Below are positions 34,956 to 46,860 of a DNA stretch of 64,000 nucleotides, one piece after another; positions within the stretch are counted from its first letter, which is position 1, and every line of letters begins with the position of its first letter. Where the stretch lies: the NCBI GenBank assembly GCA_033297205.1, contig MU859067.1, positions 1-64,000 on the forward strand, read 5' to 3'. The translations under genes and the position numbers were made by a program. The notes beneath the pieces are model-generated. The model was not told the DNA's origin. It made no database searches and saw nothing but the letters and a program-made list of their open reading frames with translations. Origin of the DNA: Pseudoneurospora amorphoporcata (lineage: Eukaryota > Ascomycota > Sordariomycetes > Sordariales > Sordariaceae).

Positions 34956-35245
34956 AAAAAGCTAAGTCACCCAAGTACGCTTGTAGAACGAACGACAATC
35001 CGCCAGCTGCGACTTTACGAAAACCGCCACGCCATGGAAGTTATTCATCAACAGTAACCACTGCGCCATAAGACCACAGGGCTCCCTGTTGCGGTAGAGG
35101 GGCTAGGTAACGGACCTTGTATGCCCGCCCGCCCGCCCGCTGGTGCCTGGTCCAGGCCTAATCTGGGGCGGCGCGGGGCGGATGTTGTTGTCATCTGATG
35201 TCTTTGGGAAGAGAAGTGTTGGTCGGGCGGCAGGAATGGTAGCAG
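34956..35245. repeat. Dispersed repeat, copy 1 (partner 59276-59577)
   Basis: About 290 bp aligns in the same orientation with 59276-59577. The first 150 bp are the most similar (for example GCTTGTAGAACGAACGACAA is identical). On the minus strand a tRNA-like A box, TGGCGCAGTGG, lies at 35068-35058 in the conserved part; a good B box is absent. It may be a tRNA-derived SINE or a fragment of a larger repeat. Copy 1 has a GCCC microsatellite near 35124-35140 that copy 2 lacks. Confidence 0.75.
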
Positions 35246-35428
35246 AACCCGTGACAGACAAGCAGGCAGGCACCTAATGCTATACGCAGCCTGCGTAGGC
35301 TTGTCAACTTGTGAATGCCTTAACAGTTTTGGCCAACCATATTTGGAAGACAAGAGGTGGAAAGAGTTCGGAGCGGGCTCGGCGATGGGAACTTGATGTC
35401 AAGGGGTGTGTACAACTAATAACACTCA

Positions 35429-36076
35429 AGGCCAGTTCGTTTGCACGTTAGTACGTTCCTAGGTTAAGATTTTGTATGTAGAACGTACTACCGTACTACT
35501 GCGATTTTTCATGTTCGGCTCAAAAACCTTATTTTTCATACACACCCTGCAACCACCTGCAACTACCTGTACTTACCCCAAATCCTCAATCTGACCAATT
35601 AGAAGGCTAGAATTTTCGAAATCCTTAACCGTAGTTCTTAACGTACTACGTCTCGATTTTAAGACAGTGCGTTAAGGAGTGCGGTTAAGGCTAAACATAG
35701 GGGATGGCCGGCGCACTCAACCCCCTATAAATATAGGGGATGGCCGTCGCAAAATTGAAGTAACGATGAGAAAGGGACGATGAGAAGGATGGCGATGATA
35801 AGAAGGATGGCGATGATAAGAACATAGTAACGATAAGAAGGATGGTGATGATGAAAAGGATGGTGGTGATGATGAAAAGGATAAAGAAAGAGAAAGAGAA
35901 AGAAAGAAGAAAGGTAGAAAGGAGGAGAGCCCCTGATGTTAAGCACCACTTTCCATCTTGCAGCCAAAGTCTTGGCCTACCTTAACGCTGCCTTAATGTT
36001 GCAGGAGTGCAGCTGCGGACCCTGCACGTTAACACGTTTATTTCTTAAAATCTATAACGCGGACCCGAACTGGCCT
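35429..36076. mobile_element. Candidate MITE with 11-bp TIRs and TCA target duplication
   Basis: AGGCCAGTTCG at 35429-35439 is inverted at 36066-36076, with weaker similarity continuing inward. Both ends are flanked by TCA (35426-35428 and 36077-36079). A 3-bp duplication fits PIF/Harbinger-like transposition, although that group usually duplicates TWA. The interior contains a duplicated ATAGGGGATGGCCG word and a GATGATAAGAAGGATGG satellite at 35760-35890. No transposase. Confidence 0.5.
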
Positions 36077-36604
36077 TCAGGGAAAACCGGGCTTCTTCCT
36101 CTTCACTTGTTGATGTTCTTTGCCTTTACCTCTCTTCCACTCAAACAGAAGAATCGAATATGTAGAAGAACTGTTATGCGAGAGAGGCTGCGCAATGAGA
36201 CTATTAAAGCAAAGAACATACGCATAAACAGCTGAAAGAAAACAAAAGAAACAGAAGTAAGGAATTGAATCAAAGGGCGTTCGAGAATACCTTTGTGTGA
36301 TATGTAGCTAGCTCTACTGCTCCAGGCACTTGCACACGCCGAGGTAAAGACAAATAACGGACGCTATCGTATATCTGTCTCAAAAACACGACCTACAGAG
36401 TAGGCTAGCCCAGCCATACATGCCTGGCTAGGCGAAGGGTGTCTGGGGGTTTCGGGACCGCGGAGAACTGACACCGACCGAGAAGAGAAGGTACCCAGGA
36501 AAATGAAATAGAATTTGGGATGTGTAAGCGAGCGAGGAAAGGGGACAAGAAGCAAAGAAGATATAGTAAGACGCCCTGTAAAGGCAAATAATTCGGGCAT
36601 GCCT

Positions 36605-36735
36605 TTTTCCTTGCACTTACTGGATGTTTGCACTTATTGGCCCTGCACTTACATACAAAACTGGGAACTTAGGCTCGAAGAATCTCTAGCATTTACTGGG
36701 TCTTCGCATTTATAGTTACCTGCATTTACAAGGAA
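36605..36735 (+). repeat. Degenerate GCACTTAC/GCATTTAC direct repeats
   Basis: Six irregularly spaced copies of GCACTTAC, GCACTTAT or GCATTTA(C/T) occur within 130 bp, several followed by TGG. The spacing is not constant. Function unknown. Confidence 0.45.
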
Positions 36736-39027
36736 TCTTACTGTAAAAGAATGTCTTTCCTTGCAGGTGATTATGTGGTCTGAGGGAAGCGAATGAAATG
36801 AGACGTCACATCGACATCCGTGCTCCCGGTGAAGGGGAGCTTGGGCACTTAGACATTGAGGAAAAACAAGGGTGCAGGGGTCTTTTGAAAATGGAGAGAG
36901 GATACGTATTCTCACGGCTTGGGCGTATGCTATCTTTTTTAGCATTAGGCTGTGTCCACTAGACTACCCGTGCCACGCCCCCACTCCCAGAACTAGTTAA
37001 AGTCTCCATGGGACCGATGGGTATGGATATCCATTCGCGACCTTGATTTCGGTCCTGTCAAAAAAGGGAAAGGGTGACTTGACTGTGTGGTCCATTGCAC
37101 AGCACTTGTGGGGGCACTGGGGGAGCTTACGCTCCGGACTCTCCCAAGACGTTGTCCACCAGGATTTGCAGTCACCGGCATCCACGAGTATGGAGCAGGC
37201 TGGACGTTGCTGCGAGAGGGAGATGATAGAGGAGATGTTGTGGAATACCTGTATCCGCTTGGCCAGCTTGGCTTTACGCATCGATGACGGGAGAGTGGCT
37301 CCAGTAGTGGAAGTTCGGAGACTGGTTTATGAAGTGGAAGATGACCGACAGGAGTCTGGAAATACGCAACCGGTGTGAGGGAGTGAAGGAGCGGGTAGCG
37401 AGTAGCGGGTGAGTAAGTCTCTTCTCAAGACAAAAAAGCCTATTCGCCTCAGACAACCGCTCGTTATTGTTTTTTTAAAGCGGGAGAGACCTGAAGTGAA
37501 TCCATTGGAGCTCTTGTTAACAGTGAGCTGCTGTTGTGTGACCGCAGTGAAGTCTCTAGGGAGGCCAGAAAGTAAGAAAAAGGAAAATATGCTGCAGCCA
37601 CTATCAACCACCAAGACCCGTCGAGGCCTATGACAGTGCGAAAAAAAAATTGAGTCTCTCATGGGTGCAGCAGACTCGTGCTGTCGATCCAAAATAAGCG
37701 GGTGGACCTAGCTCTGGATGCAAAAAGATAAAGGAGCAGTCGGGTTTCATGGCAAAGGAGACATAGCAGCTCCAAATCCAGTGTTCTTTAGCGGGAATAG
37801 CTCCATAACGTCAGTGCAGTGTGAGAATAGGATGAGAGGACGAGAATCGGATTGGGAAGCTGGAACCGAGATATGGCTAAGCGAGTCCACTTTAAGGGCG
37901 TTCGTACCGAGCGAGGGAGACCCGGAAGCCAGAGCCCCGTACATCTACACTACCTTCGGAACCGAACGTGGGAAGGGTTGGGAGGAACACCAGCCCGTGG
38001 CGAACGGTTGGGCTGTGAGGCGGCGTGGGAATGGAACCTTCCTCCTCGCGAGGGAGAACGATGAGGTGCATGGATGAGCGGCAGGGATGTCTCATCAGGG
38101 ACCGGATCCCTTTTTGGGTCGCATCCCAATTCCCGCTCATTTTCGGTCTTCCACCCTCACGGCGGGGTCGGTCCTGCTTCGATATCCAGTTCTGCCCATA
38201 CCCAACCCCATTCTTCATTTCCCATCGTCTTCTGCATTTCCTTTTCGGCTCCGTACCGGGCACATCCGCATGCTAATCGAGGCAGTTGCGACCAGACTAG
38301 GCAAGCTTTTCGTAAAGCCTCGGTAACCATTGCTTGATGTTCAGGAATACCGAGCTAACAAACAAACCAGCATTAGATGTAGCACCTGCCAATATCAATC
38401 ATGAGCGGGCCTTGTGTTCCATGTCGCTCACTTTCACAATGCCGTGCGGCTATCACTTTTGCATGTTCTGGGACGGTTGGTTGGCGGCAGTGAGTGATGG
38501 GTAGGCATTGTTGCAAACCCACCACTGCATCCCTTTCCATTACGTGTGTGCTCCTTGGACAATGGCACCCTCTTTTTTTCTTTTCTTTCAGCCTTCAAAA
38601 TTCTCTTTCGTGTCCGAGCACAACACGGCGACTAACCCGATGAGAGCCTTGTCGTTTCGGTCGTGTTCACCAGATGCGACTGGTAACCCGTTGTTTGGTT
38701 CACAGGACAATGGGGGAAATCACCAGTACCCAGTTCTACGGCACCTTTTAACCCTGACGAAGGACACTATCGAAAAGAGGTCAGGGCTCCGCTCCGCGGG
38801 CCTTCTTCCTGAGGGATCTGTTTTCATTTCCGATGAAGAGTTGCATCGAAGATCAGGAAGCCATTCCACCGATCTCCTACTTGGCGCCCAGAACCCCCCA
38901 AGTACCACCGCGGAAGCAACCTCGGCATCTCCTTTCATCGTCGAGTGCTGCAGCATTCGAAGAGGAAGTCTTCTGTGAAAACAACCATACCGTAGCAACG
39001 ACCGACCGCGTGGAATGCCCGTTGTAC

Positions 39028-39191
39028 CGCTTCGACTCGATCGATTTGGTTTTGCTCAACAGGTATAGCGCCGGATATGACTAGCTTTCGACCAATGTGC
39101 TGGTGAGCTGATGTGGGTCGCAAGGCTTCCCGGGAAGGATCCAGTGATAGGATTGGTTTTAGTAAAACCAAATCGAATGAGTGGAAGCGGC
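39028..39191. repeat. Imperfect inverted repeat of about 30 bp
   Basis: 39028-39056 and 39162-39191 are inverted copies around CCGCTTC...ATTTGGTTTT with about 90% identity and a 105-nt spacer. No gene context. Confidence 0.55.
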
Positions 39192-40017
39192 ATCTGACTT
39201 TGTCGACTTCTCTGGCAACAATTCGATTTTTCTCCGCTCTCGTGTGCGCAATCAAGACAGATGCAGGTCTCAGAAAACAAGACATTGAGAGCGGACCTCG
39301 AGAGCCAAGCCGGCCGCATGTCCTACCAATCACAAAGTCGCTAGGCAGCCTCATCACGGCGATCCCTTCCCTTTGTAGCTTGGCAGCCCATTGTCGATAT
39401 TCTCGATGGACAACCGCAGGTTTTCCAGGAAAACCTTGACGCCCTGAGAACCCATTTGTTCCTGATTCGTAACGCCTCCTCCGCCAGCTCAAGCGTCGAA
39501 AAACACACTGATACCAAATGATGCCGCTTCGTTGGATGCGCCACACATGCTGATATCGCCATGTGGTGTACTGTCAACAACACGCTTGGAGGCCACCTTT
39601 CCCTGACTACGAGAGGGGTTTAGGTCTCAAAAAGCAATGGGCTCGGTTCTGGCAGGCCAACTGCTGGCTGACAACTTCGATAGTGCTGTGCCATGTTTTT
39701 GTTTTTCTGTTACCCGTTTGTCATTTTCGACATCCCGCTTCCGCCCACTCTGGTGTGCCTGGTACCCATGGATGATACCTGATCAAGATCGAGATTAGAG
39801 GAGGTAATCTCTAGTCGGGATTTTCTCCAGGGACAAGCACGTACTACTATATGAACGTCTGGCCCTCCTTCTCTTATGCCTTCCGTTACCCGTCCTGCTA
39901 GCGCTTGAAGTTTCGTGGCACATCATACCAACACTTATCGCCCTGAAGCCCATAGCGTCGAGTGTCCTCTATTAGACAACCGTCCAACCCATCCTTCAGC
40001 CACACCATTCCACCACG

Positions 40018-41670
40018 ATGGGTCTCCTCTCTCTTACATACCGACGTCCAGCTTACGTCGACAAGGACAACGTCAGACTGAGCGATGATGCCGACGCCGG
40101 CCAGAACACCCTGAGCAACACCCCTACAAACGACAGTGAAGCAGGACTAGAGAAAACAGAGCAAAGCCTGAAACGAGTCAACTCAGGCAGCATCGCGGGA
40201 ATCCCACCAGCATTGAGCTTTGATAATATTATCGAGGGTGGAACATGTCCAGTCAGTGCTTGATCCTGCCTCACTTAAGACAGACCAGTGACTAACTAGC
40301 CGAATCGTGTATAGCCATGTACCGTCCGAGACTTTATGAATTACCTGATATATGTTGAGCGGGCAGCCGAGAACCTTCAATTCTTCTTGTGGTATCGCGA
40401 CTATATGAAACGTTTCGAACAAGCCAAGACATGGGACCTTGCCCTTGCTCCCGAATGGACGCCAGCCATGGAGGAGGAAGCCATCCAGAAGATCCAGAGA
40501 GAGCAGGCTGAGAAGGCCCGCAAGAAGCCGAACAGCAAAACAGGAGGCATGACCGTCGAGATCTTCAAGGGTACTGATTTCGACAAGGGGTCAACCCCAG
40601 TGTTGTCCAGTCCGAGAGGCCGAAGTACATCAGACTTGCCCGAGGGCACTCGCACGGGCAGCAACGACCCGTTCGGAACGCCGCCGGATACTCCGCGCGG
40701 CTACCACCACGACACGTTCTCCTCCGAGTATGTCGGGTCCAATATGGCGACGACGTACCACACGCAGGCGAGCGATGCGTTTACCGCAGCAGGCATCAAG
40801 CAACCACGTAAGGATGACGTCTCTTCCCTGTTCTTCGGCTTCCATATGCCACCCCAGGCATATGATGCATATAACAGCTGCTGTCGAGTATCGAGTTCAA
40901 AGGGGCAATGTTGACTGACAAAAAAAAAAACCAACCGAACAGTCACCATCCAGCCCTTCCGTAAAGAAATCGACCGTGTGATCGCAACTTATATCATGGA
41001 TGACGCTCCCCGGCAGCTCAACCTCTCCGACAAGGAGCAAAAGGCCGTTCTGCACGCGCTCGCGCACACGACGCACCCCTCCGCGTTCCGCATCATCATC
41101 ATGCCCACCGAGTCTGCGCTGCGTCGGCAGGCGCACCCCAACTTCATCCGCTGGTCCATCTGCAATGGCAACCCAGCGCGCGTCTTCTTCGCGCGGGGTC
41201 TCGGCGTAGCGCTCATCCTGCTCAGCACCGTGATCGCCCTCGTGCTGACTCTGTCCAAGGCGGGCCGCGGCTACCGTGCCCTGGCGGCCATCGGCTGGAT
41301 GCTGGGCATCTCGACGCTGATTGCGGCGTACAAGGGCATGTGCGTGGTCCTGCACGGCTTGCATCATCGGCACATTCGCCCGTGGGAGCTGTTCATGGCG
41401 GAGGAGGAGGATGGAGAAGAGGGCACGCAGGCGAAGCGGTCGTTTGATAGCTTTGGGTCCGGTAACAGCTACGAGGAGGAGCCGTGGGTGGTCCGGTACC
41501 AGAAGCGCAACGTGATCCGCAAGATCTTTGATCGCGAGGTGTGGATCCAGGAACCAATGTTGCGGCAGATTCAGGACACGATTGCGGTGCAGAGCATGTT
41601 GTGCGCGCTGGTGCTGTCGGCGATCCTGACGGCCATCTTTGTGGCCGTGCCTGGAGGGGATTTGTTCTGA
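40018..41670 (+). CDS. RGS-domain membrane protein, Rax1-like
   Basis: Exons 40018-40251, 40315-40807 and 40943-41670 give 484 residues. RGS domains accelerate GTP hydrolysis by G-alpha or, in Rax1-type proteins, mark polarity sites. The first RGS half is at about residues 66-115 (SFDNIIEGGTCPPCTVRDFM, NYLIYVERAAENLQFFLWYR). A roughly 120-residue low-complexity insert follows (SSPRGRSTSDLPEG), then the second half from about 243 (IQPFRKEIDRVIATYIMDD, SAFRIIIMPTESALRR). Three hydrophobic segments end the protein (about 323-345, 352-376, 462-480), the layout of Rax1 and related fungal RGS proteins. Intron 2 contains a poly-A run. Function in G-protein signalling against polarity cannot be decided from sequence. 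Confidence 0.87.
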
Positions 41671-43108
41671 CTTTCTCAAATTTTAAATTTTTATTTTTTT
41701 TTGAAATTTTTTTGGAGTGTCTATCTTCCAGGAAACTCCTTATGCTTTTGTTGATCTGATCGATTGATAACCCGGAATGAGGAGAGGGTCAAGACAAGAC
41801 TGCTTATTGTACATCAGTGGATGAAGCTTATAATAAATGCGGGGTGGCCCATCACAAAAAGTTGGGGATGATGGAGACGGATGACTTTTCCTTCCAATCT
41901 CCGTTCGGGGTTCGGACGTGCGGGAATCCCCGCCATCATGCCGCCTGCCGCCGAATCATCTTTCGTTCCCCCTTCAATCTTCTCCCCGCTCTGGGGAAAA
42001 CGTAAACCGGTTTCGGTAACTATCGGCGATGTGGAGTCGACTGTACCTGCGCCGAGCCGAACCATTTCCCCAGAAACCGCGTGTTGGTGGCATGTTCCAC
42101 CCCCAATGCATGGCTTATGCATCATTGCGTTCTTTTTATATCGGCGGTTTTCTTTGGCTTACGCTGTAATGCGACTGTAATCTTGTTGGGTCAATGGTCT
42201 AGGATGGAACTGGCGGGGTAGGCTACTCTTGTGGTCTCGTGTGTACAAAATATGGACTGGAAAAGGGCGATTTGGGATAACTTGTTTCTGTTGATCTTGA
42301 TTTTGGTTTGTGTCGAAGTCGAAGTAGCTTCGGCTGGAATGACCGGGATGGAATTGATGATTACTGAAAGCTGTGCAGGAGCAGCAGAAGGAGGAGGAGG
42401 CAGGGACGGCAGGCAGCATAGTAGGCAATACTAGTATTCATGATCCTTCAGAGTGTGGTTCCACAGACTAGGTATATGCCTTTCAATGCTTTGACAGACA
42501 AGCGGACGGGCTAGTGTTTGCAGCCGAAGTGGTGTTACGCACGGATTCCCAACTGTCCGGATGGGGATCTACAATCAATACCAGTACGGAACCGTTACCT
42601 ATTCGACGCTCAGGCTGACGAGAGATGGCACGGAATACGGCGCAGACAAGACCTGAGTAAAGACGGACTCAATTGCTGGTAAATGTTTCAATTTTGGAAA
42701 CAAGTCCCAAGTCACAAGATTGGATGACACGTGACGTCCTACACCAAAATGGAAGGATCAATGATGTGCCGTGCCTCGGGCGAAAGGGGTCACACTCCCG
42801 TCGTCACGGTTATTTGTTGGGGTTTCTTTTCTGGACAGGGGTTAGGACCAGGCATCCAGGCCATCTTTTTGTTGTAGCACCTTATCGATAACCCGTGCGG
42901 GACGTTTTTGGCTCTGACTAGATCACCACCAAATGCACCCGGGATATGATCTACAATGTAGTTTTCAGTATCCCTCCTCCTTAAAAGGTCTCTGACAAGT
43001 CTGTCTCGTCCAAAAGCGCTCTCCGAATGGCAGCCCTCAAAGACACCCTCATGCCTCCCTGATCCGTTTTTGTTGTTTTAACCTCAACCTACCCTTTTTC
43101 TCCGTGTT
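41671..43108. other. Intergenic region before pantothenate kinase
   Basis: Promoter-side DNA of the kinase gene and 3' flank of the RGS gene. No coding sequence or repeat recognised. Confidence 0.55.
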
Positions 43109-44929
43109 ATGAACCACAAGAGATCCGACATGTCAGAAACCTACCAAGCCGAAGCCGAGGCTGTTGCTCTCCACCCGCGACACCCATCGTCGCGACCGCA
43201 ATCCGACCACCCACAACCCGAATCCCACGACCGAGACCTGAGGAATGACAGCATACTGCCGCAGGCCGACCAATTGACCACTCATCTCTCTCCGAACGCT
43301 GCCCTGACCACTCCAACAACGTCCACGATGACCAGCCCCGAGATTGCGACTGCGTCAACTCCTCTCACAGCCTTGACCTCTGCGACAACGTCGCCCCCGT
43401 CAGCCAACCGCCAGCGCGCATCTATATCCGGCCCGATCGAGCTCGACACTGCCTTGAGCCATCCGGGCTCTGTTCGCATCAATGTCAAGGGCGCATTTAT
43501 TGTCGAGCACGGCAGCGCTTCGCCGCCACAAACACCAAGTGGAAGCAGCAGCCGCGGTGGTTCACCAAGTCGTCAAGAGTCAAAGGACATCAGATTACCG
43601 AACCACACTTCGGTAGTAAGCCATATCGCTGTTGATGTAGGTATACCCTTCCGGCAATTATTTCCTGGGATAACCAATTGGACGCCTTGCTAACAGATGA
43701 TATCTCGGACAGATTGGCGGTTCTCTGGCTAAACTCGTTTACTTTTCCCGCGAGCCTCACTCCTCGGAACCAGGTGGCCGCCTCAACTTCGTTAGCTTCG
43801 AAACGGACCACATCGATGATTGCCTCGAGTTCATGAGCGCCCTCAAGCGCAAACACGAAACGCTCAATGGATCCAACATTGTCCCCGAGCTGTGCGTCAT
43901 GGCTACGGGCGGCGGCGCATACAAGTTTTACGACATGATTCGCGATGTTTTGGGGGTCGATGTCATCCGTGAAGATGAGATGGAGTGTCTAATAATAGGT
44001 ATGGCGTCCTTTCGTACCCGCCTTTGCGCTGGTTAGAATTGTCGCTAATATGCATAACTCCAGGACTTGACTTCTTCATCACCGAGATCCCCCGCGAGGT
44101 CTTCACCTACTCAGAACAAGACCCCATGAACTTTGTCGATCCCTCTACCCACGAATACCCATACCTCTTGGTAAATATCGGTTCTGGAGTGTCGTTTCTC
44201 AAAGTAACAGGGCCTCGGGACTATCAGCGTGTGGGCGGAACGTCACTTGGCGGCGGCACACTTTGGGGCCTGCTCAGTCTCCTCACCGGGGCTCGTAGCT
44301 TCGATGAGATGCTGGACATGGCATCCAAGGGTGACAACAGCAAAGTCGACATGCTAGTCGGCGATATCTACGGTACCGACTACGGCAAGATCGGTCTCAA
44401 GAGTACCACCATTGCCAGCTCTTTTGGAAAAGTCTTCCGCATGAAGCGACAAGCCGAGACTGAAGCTGAGGACAGCGGTGGCCTTAGCCCGGTCGACGTT
44501 GACGAGGTACCATCCAGCGCCGCCGAAACCGGCGAGCCCTCTACATCATCAACAAAATTGCCTGGCAACAAGCTCTTTTCGAGCGCCGACGTCTCGGTCT
44601 CCTTGCTGTACGCGATCAGTAACAACATCGGACAGCTCGCCTATCTGCAGAGTCAGATACACGAACTGAGCCACATCTACTTTGGCGGGTCGTTCATTAG
44701 GGGACACCCCCAGACCATGAACACGCTCAGCTACGCCATCAAGTTCTGGAGTAAGGGCGCCAAGCAGGCGTACTTCCTCAGACACGAGGGCTACCTGGGA
44801 GCCGTCGGCGCATTCCTGAAGCGGCAGCCTCAGAACTGGGGCCGTAGGGGGAGCTTCGATCAGGCTGCCGCCATGCAAGCGCGGATGAACGCTCGCACGA
44901 GAACGAGGGATGAGGACGACGAATCATGA
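43109..44929 (+). CDS. CAB1: Pantothenate kinase (eukaryotic PanK type)
   Basis: Exons 43109-43636, 43713-43998 and 44064-44929 give 559 residues. The enzyme phosphorylates pantothenate, the first and usually rate-limiting step of coenzyme A synthesis. The acetate/sugar-kinase fold motifs are present: HIAVDIGGSLAKLVYFSRE, VMATGGGAYKFYDMIRD, DFFITEIPREVFTY, LLVNIGSGVSFLKV, VGGTSLGGGTLWGLLSLLTG and IYFGGSFIRGHP. An N-terminal extension of about 170 Ser/Thr/Pro-rich residues precedes the catalytic domain, and a 50-residue acidic insert lies near LSPVDVDEVPSSAAETGE. A second ATG at 43130 could also start it. Introns are 76 and 65 bp. Confidence 0.95.
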
Positions 44930-45610
44930 TGCTGTTGTCTGTGTCTTGAACTAGAGCTAAAGTAAAAGGAGGAAGCAAGAGCGGATACCCGTTATAGAGA
45001 GAAGGGGAGGAAGGAAGGTTCTTCTTCTTCCAGTTTTACCTTTTTCTAATAGCTTTCATTGCGGGCGTTGGATTTTCGTTTTGGTTTTTTTCCGATGGGT
45101 GGACGGACACTGTTCATCTTCTCCATCCAGATGGTACATGATTAGCGCAAGCTTTTAATTTTTCTTGGGGGCAGCCTTTTGTTATTATATCCTTTTAGTC
45201 CTGTATCGTTAGCGCTCGACTTTGGGCGACCCGTTTTTGTTACGAGATACCTGGATAAACTTTGGAAGCATCTAAAGAAAGGTAACAGTCACCTTTATTC
45301 TCCGTTCATTTCAGTTTGCCTTCTCTACATTGAAACCTCGCGCGAACTCAATAGCTGATTCCGCCAACGACTACAGATGGAATACACCGCACCGTATATC
45401 ATGGAACCCATGTGAAAAGAAAAAAGAAAAACCCTGTAGTATCTAGCGCTGAAATCAGCATTCGAGATCAGTCCTAAGTTGAAGTTGCCCTCGCCTTGGA
45501 TTGTTATAAGCCGCTTGCCTTGCCGCCTCCGGAACTGTACCCCTTCTTCACTTCCACCGCCCCGCCATATATTGTATCTGATCAGACCCAGAATCAAGCA
45601 CTTCACCAAC
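44930..45610. other. Intergenic region after pantothenate kinase
   Basis: 3' flank of the kinase gene; T-rich stretches, no gene recognised. Confidence 0.5.
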
Positions 45611-45805
45611 ATGGAAACTACTCTGGGTGTTTCCGACACAAGTCGACACAGCCATCCGTCCTATGTTGACATTTCAGATTCGCGGTGCTGCCGTTGCATC
45701 TTCGTCGCCCTAACCGTTTATGCAGCCATAGGCATTGCCATAGTCATAGCCGGTATCGTCGCGACAATCTGGGCCGTGGTGAATTACCTCAAAAACCGTT
45801 CCTGA
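45611..45805 (+). CDS. Possible small single-span membrane protein (64 aa)
   Basis: An intronless 64-codon frame from ATG 45611 (METTLGVSDTSRHSHPSYVD) contains two adjacent Cys (RCCRC) just before one strongly hydrophobic segment (VYAAIGIAIVIAGIVATIWA) and ends KNRS. It resembles a tail-anchored protein. No family is recognised, and it lies 140 bp from the convergent pyruvate carrier 3' end, so chance cannot be excluded. Confidence 0.35.
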   Translation: METTLGVSDTSRHSHPSYVDISDSRCCRCIFVALTVYAAIGIAIVIAGIVATIWAVVNYLKNRS

Positions 45806-45947
45806 CACTGACAACACCCCTCCCTCCCCTCTACACTGGTTTTCGGCTTCCGACTACCAACTATGCCGAAAACTCCCTTCTCGATGTCTCCCTCATCAAT
45901 ATCGATCGACCGATCGTTTCATTTCGTTTTATCGTTGTAGAAAAAGG

Positions 45948-46860
45948 TTAGACCTTGACAGCCTGCTTGACCTCATCCTTCACGCCCTTGGCCTCCTCCT
46001 TCACGTTCTCCTTGGCCTCCTCAGCAGCGGCGGGGAGGGTCTGGTTCTTATGGGATTGGTGCCAGAGGACGATGCGGGAGACTTGGACGATACCGACCAT
46101 GCCGAGAAAGAAGTTGACGGCGGCGAGACTGCGAGTAAAATGAGGACGGTTAGTATTTTTGTTTTGTGAGTAAAGGGACGAGGGGTATACATGGGTATAT
46201 AAGGAGGACGAAGGAGGAAGAGGAGTATGAATATGGAGATAGGTATGGATTCGGAGAGGGGATGGAGAGTACATGGTGGTTATTGTTGGGGATGGGATGA
46301 CGTAGGTTTGTTTAAGTATGGGGCCGAAGACGAAGGGCGACGACAAGATGGAGGAAGGGAAACCCACAGGTAGTTCTTGGGCTTGATAATCAAGCACCAG
46401 CGGGTCCAGATGAGACCGGTGGCAGTCAGGGCGCCGTTCTGGGTGAGCGAGAGCTTCTCGGCCGGGCGCGCAAAGTCGGAGATACCTGCGAGGACGAGAC
46501 CCCATTTCATGACAGGGGCCCTGTTGTTTTTAAATAGACATGGATTAGCTGTTGCTCTTGTTCGTTTGAACGCGTCTTGTCGTTTTGGTCGATATATTTT
46601 GTTTATCGTCGGCTTGCTGCTGCTTGATGTTGCGCCGACTTGGAAACTCCTGGTAAAGGTCCCAAAACAACATACCAGAAGTGCACCGTCTTGAAGCCAA
46701 CGGGGCTGTTCCACATGCGCTTGAAGAAGGACTCTTGCGCCTGCTCCGAACTCGCTGTGCTCTGAAAACGCTTGCCGCCATTGCGGGCAGCGTTGGAGGT
46801 GAAGAAGGTGTTGCGGAACACGGGGCGCGCAGCGCGAAAGAAGTTGTTCATCGGGGCCAT
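45948..46860 (-). CDS. Mitochondrial pyruvate carrier subunit (MPC2/Fmp43 type)
   Basis: Minus-strand exons 46860-46676, 46520-46368 and 46128-45948 give 172 residues. The MPC heterodimer imports pyruvate across the inner membrane. The N-terminus is rich in Arg, Ala and Phe, as for a mitochondrial protein. The core reads MWNSPVGFKTVHFW, APVMKWGLVLAGISDFARP, LSLTQNGALTATGLIWTRW, IIKPKNYLLAAVNFFLGMVG, which is the MPC signature with three short membrane segments. The C-terminal 35 residues are a Glu/Lys-rich helix. Splice phases close exactly (519 nt). It is head-to-head with a complex I gene. Confidence 0.94.

Larger units (their letters stand above)
33259..40017. other. 6.8-kb interval with no recognisable gene, rich in repeat fragments
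   Basis: No frame shows a domain I can name. Contents noted separately: a 310-bp inverted-repeat unit (33899-34208), one copy of a dispersed repeat (34956-35245), a candidate MITE (35429-36076), degenerate GCACTTAC-type repeats (36605-36735) and a short inverted repeat (39028-39191). Minus-strand frames at 38935-39546 (203 codons) and 38720-38998 are open but have no recognisable motif and unbiased codon use. Confidence 0.5.

Noticed and set aside
38935..39546. 203-codon minus-strand frame
   Set aside because: No recognisable domain or codon bias, and it crosses an inverted repeat; probably chance.
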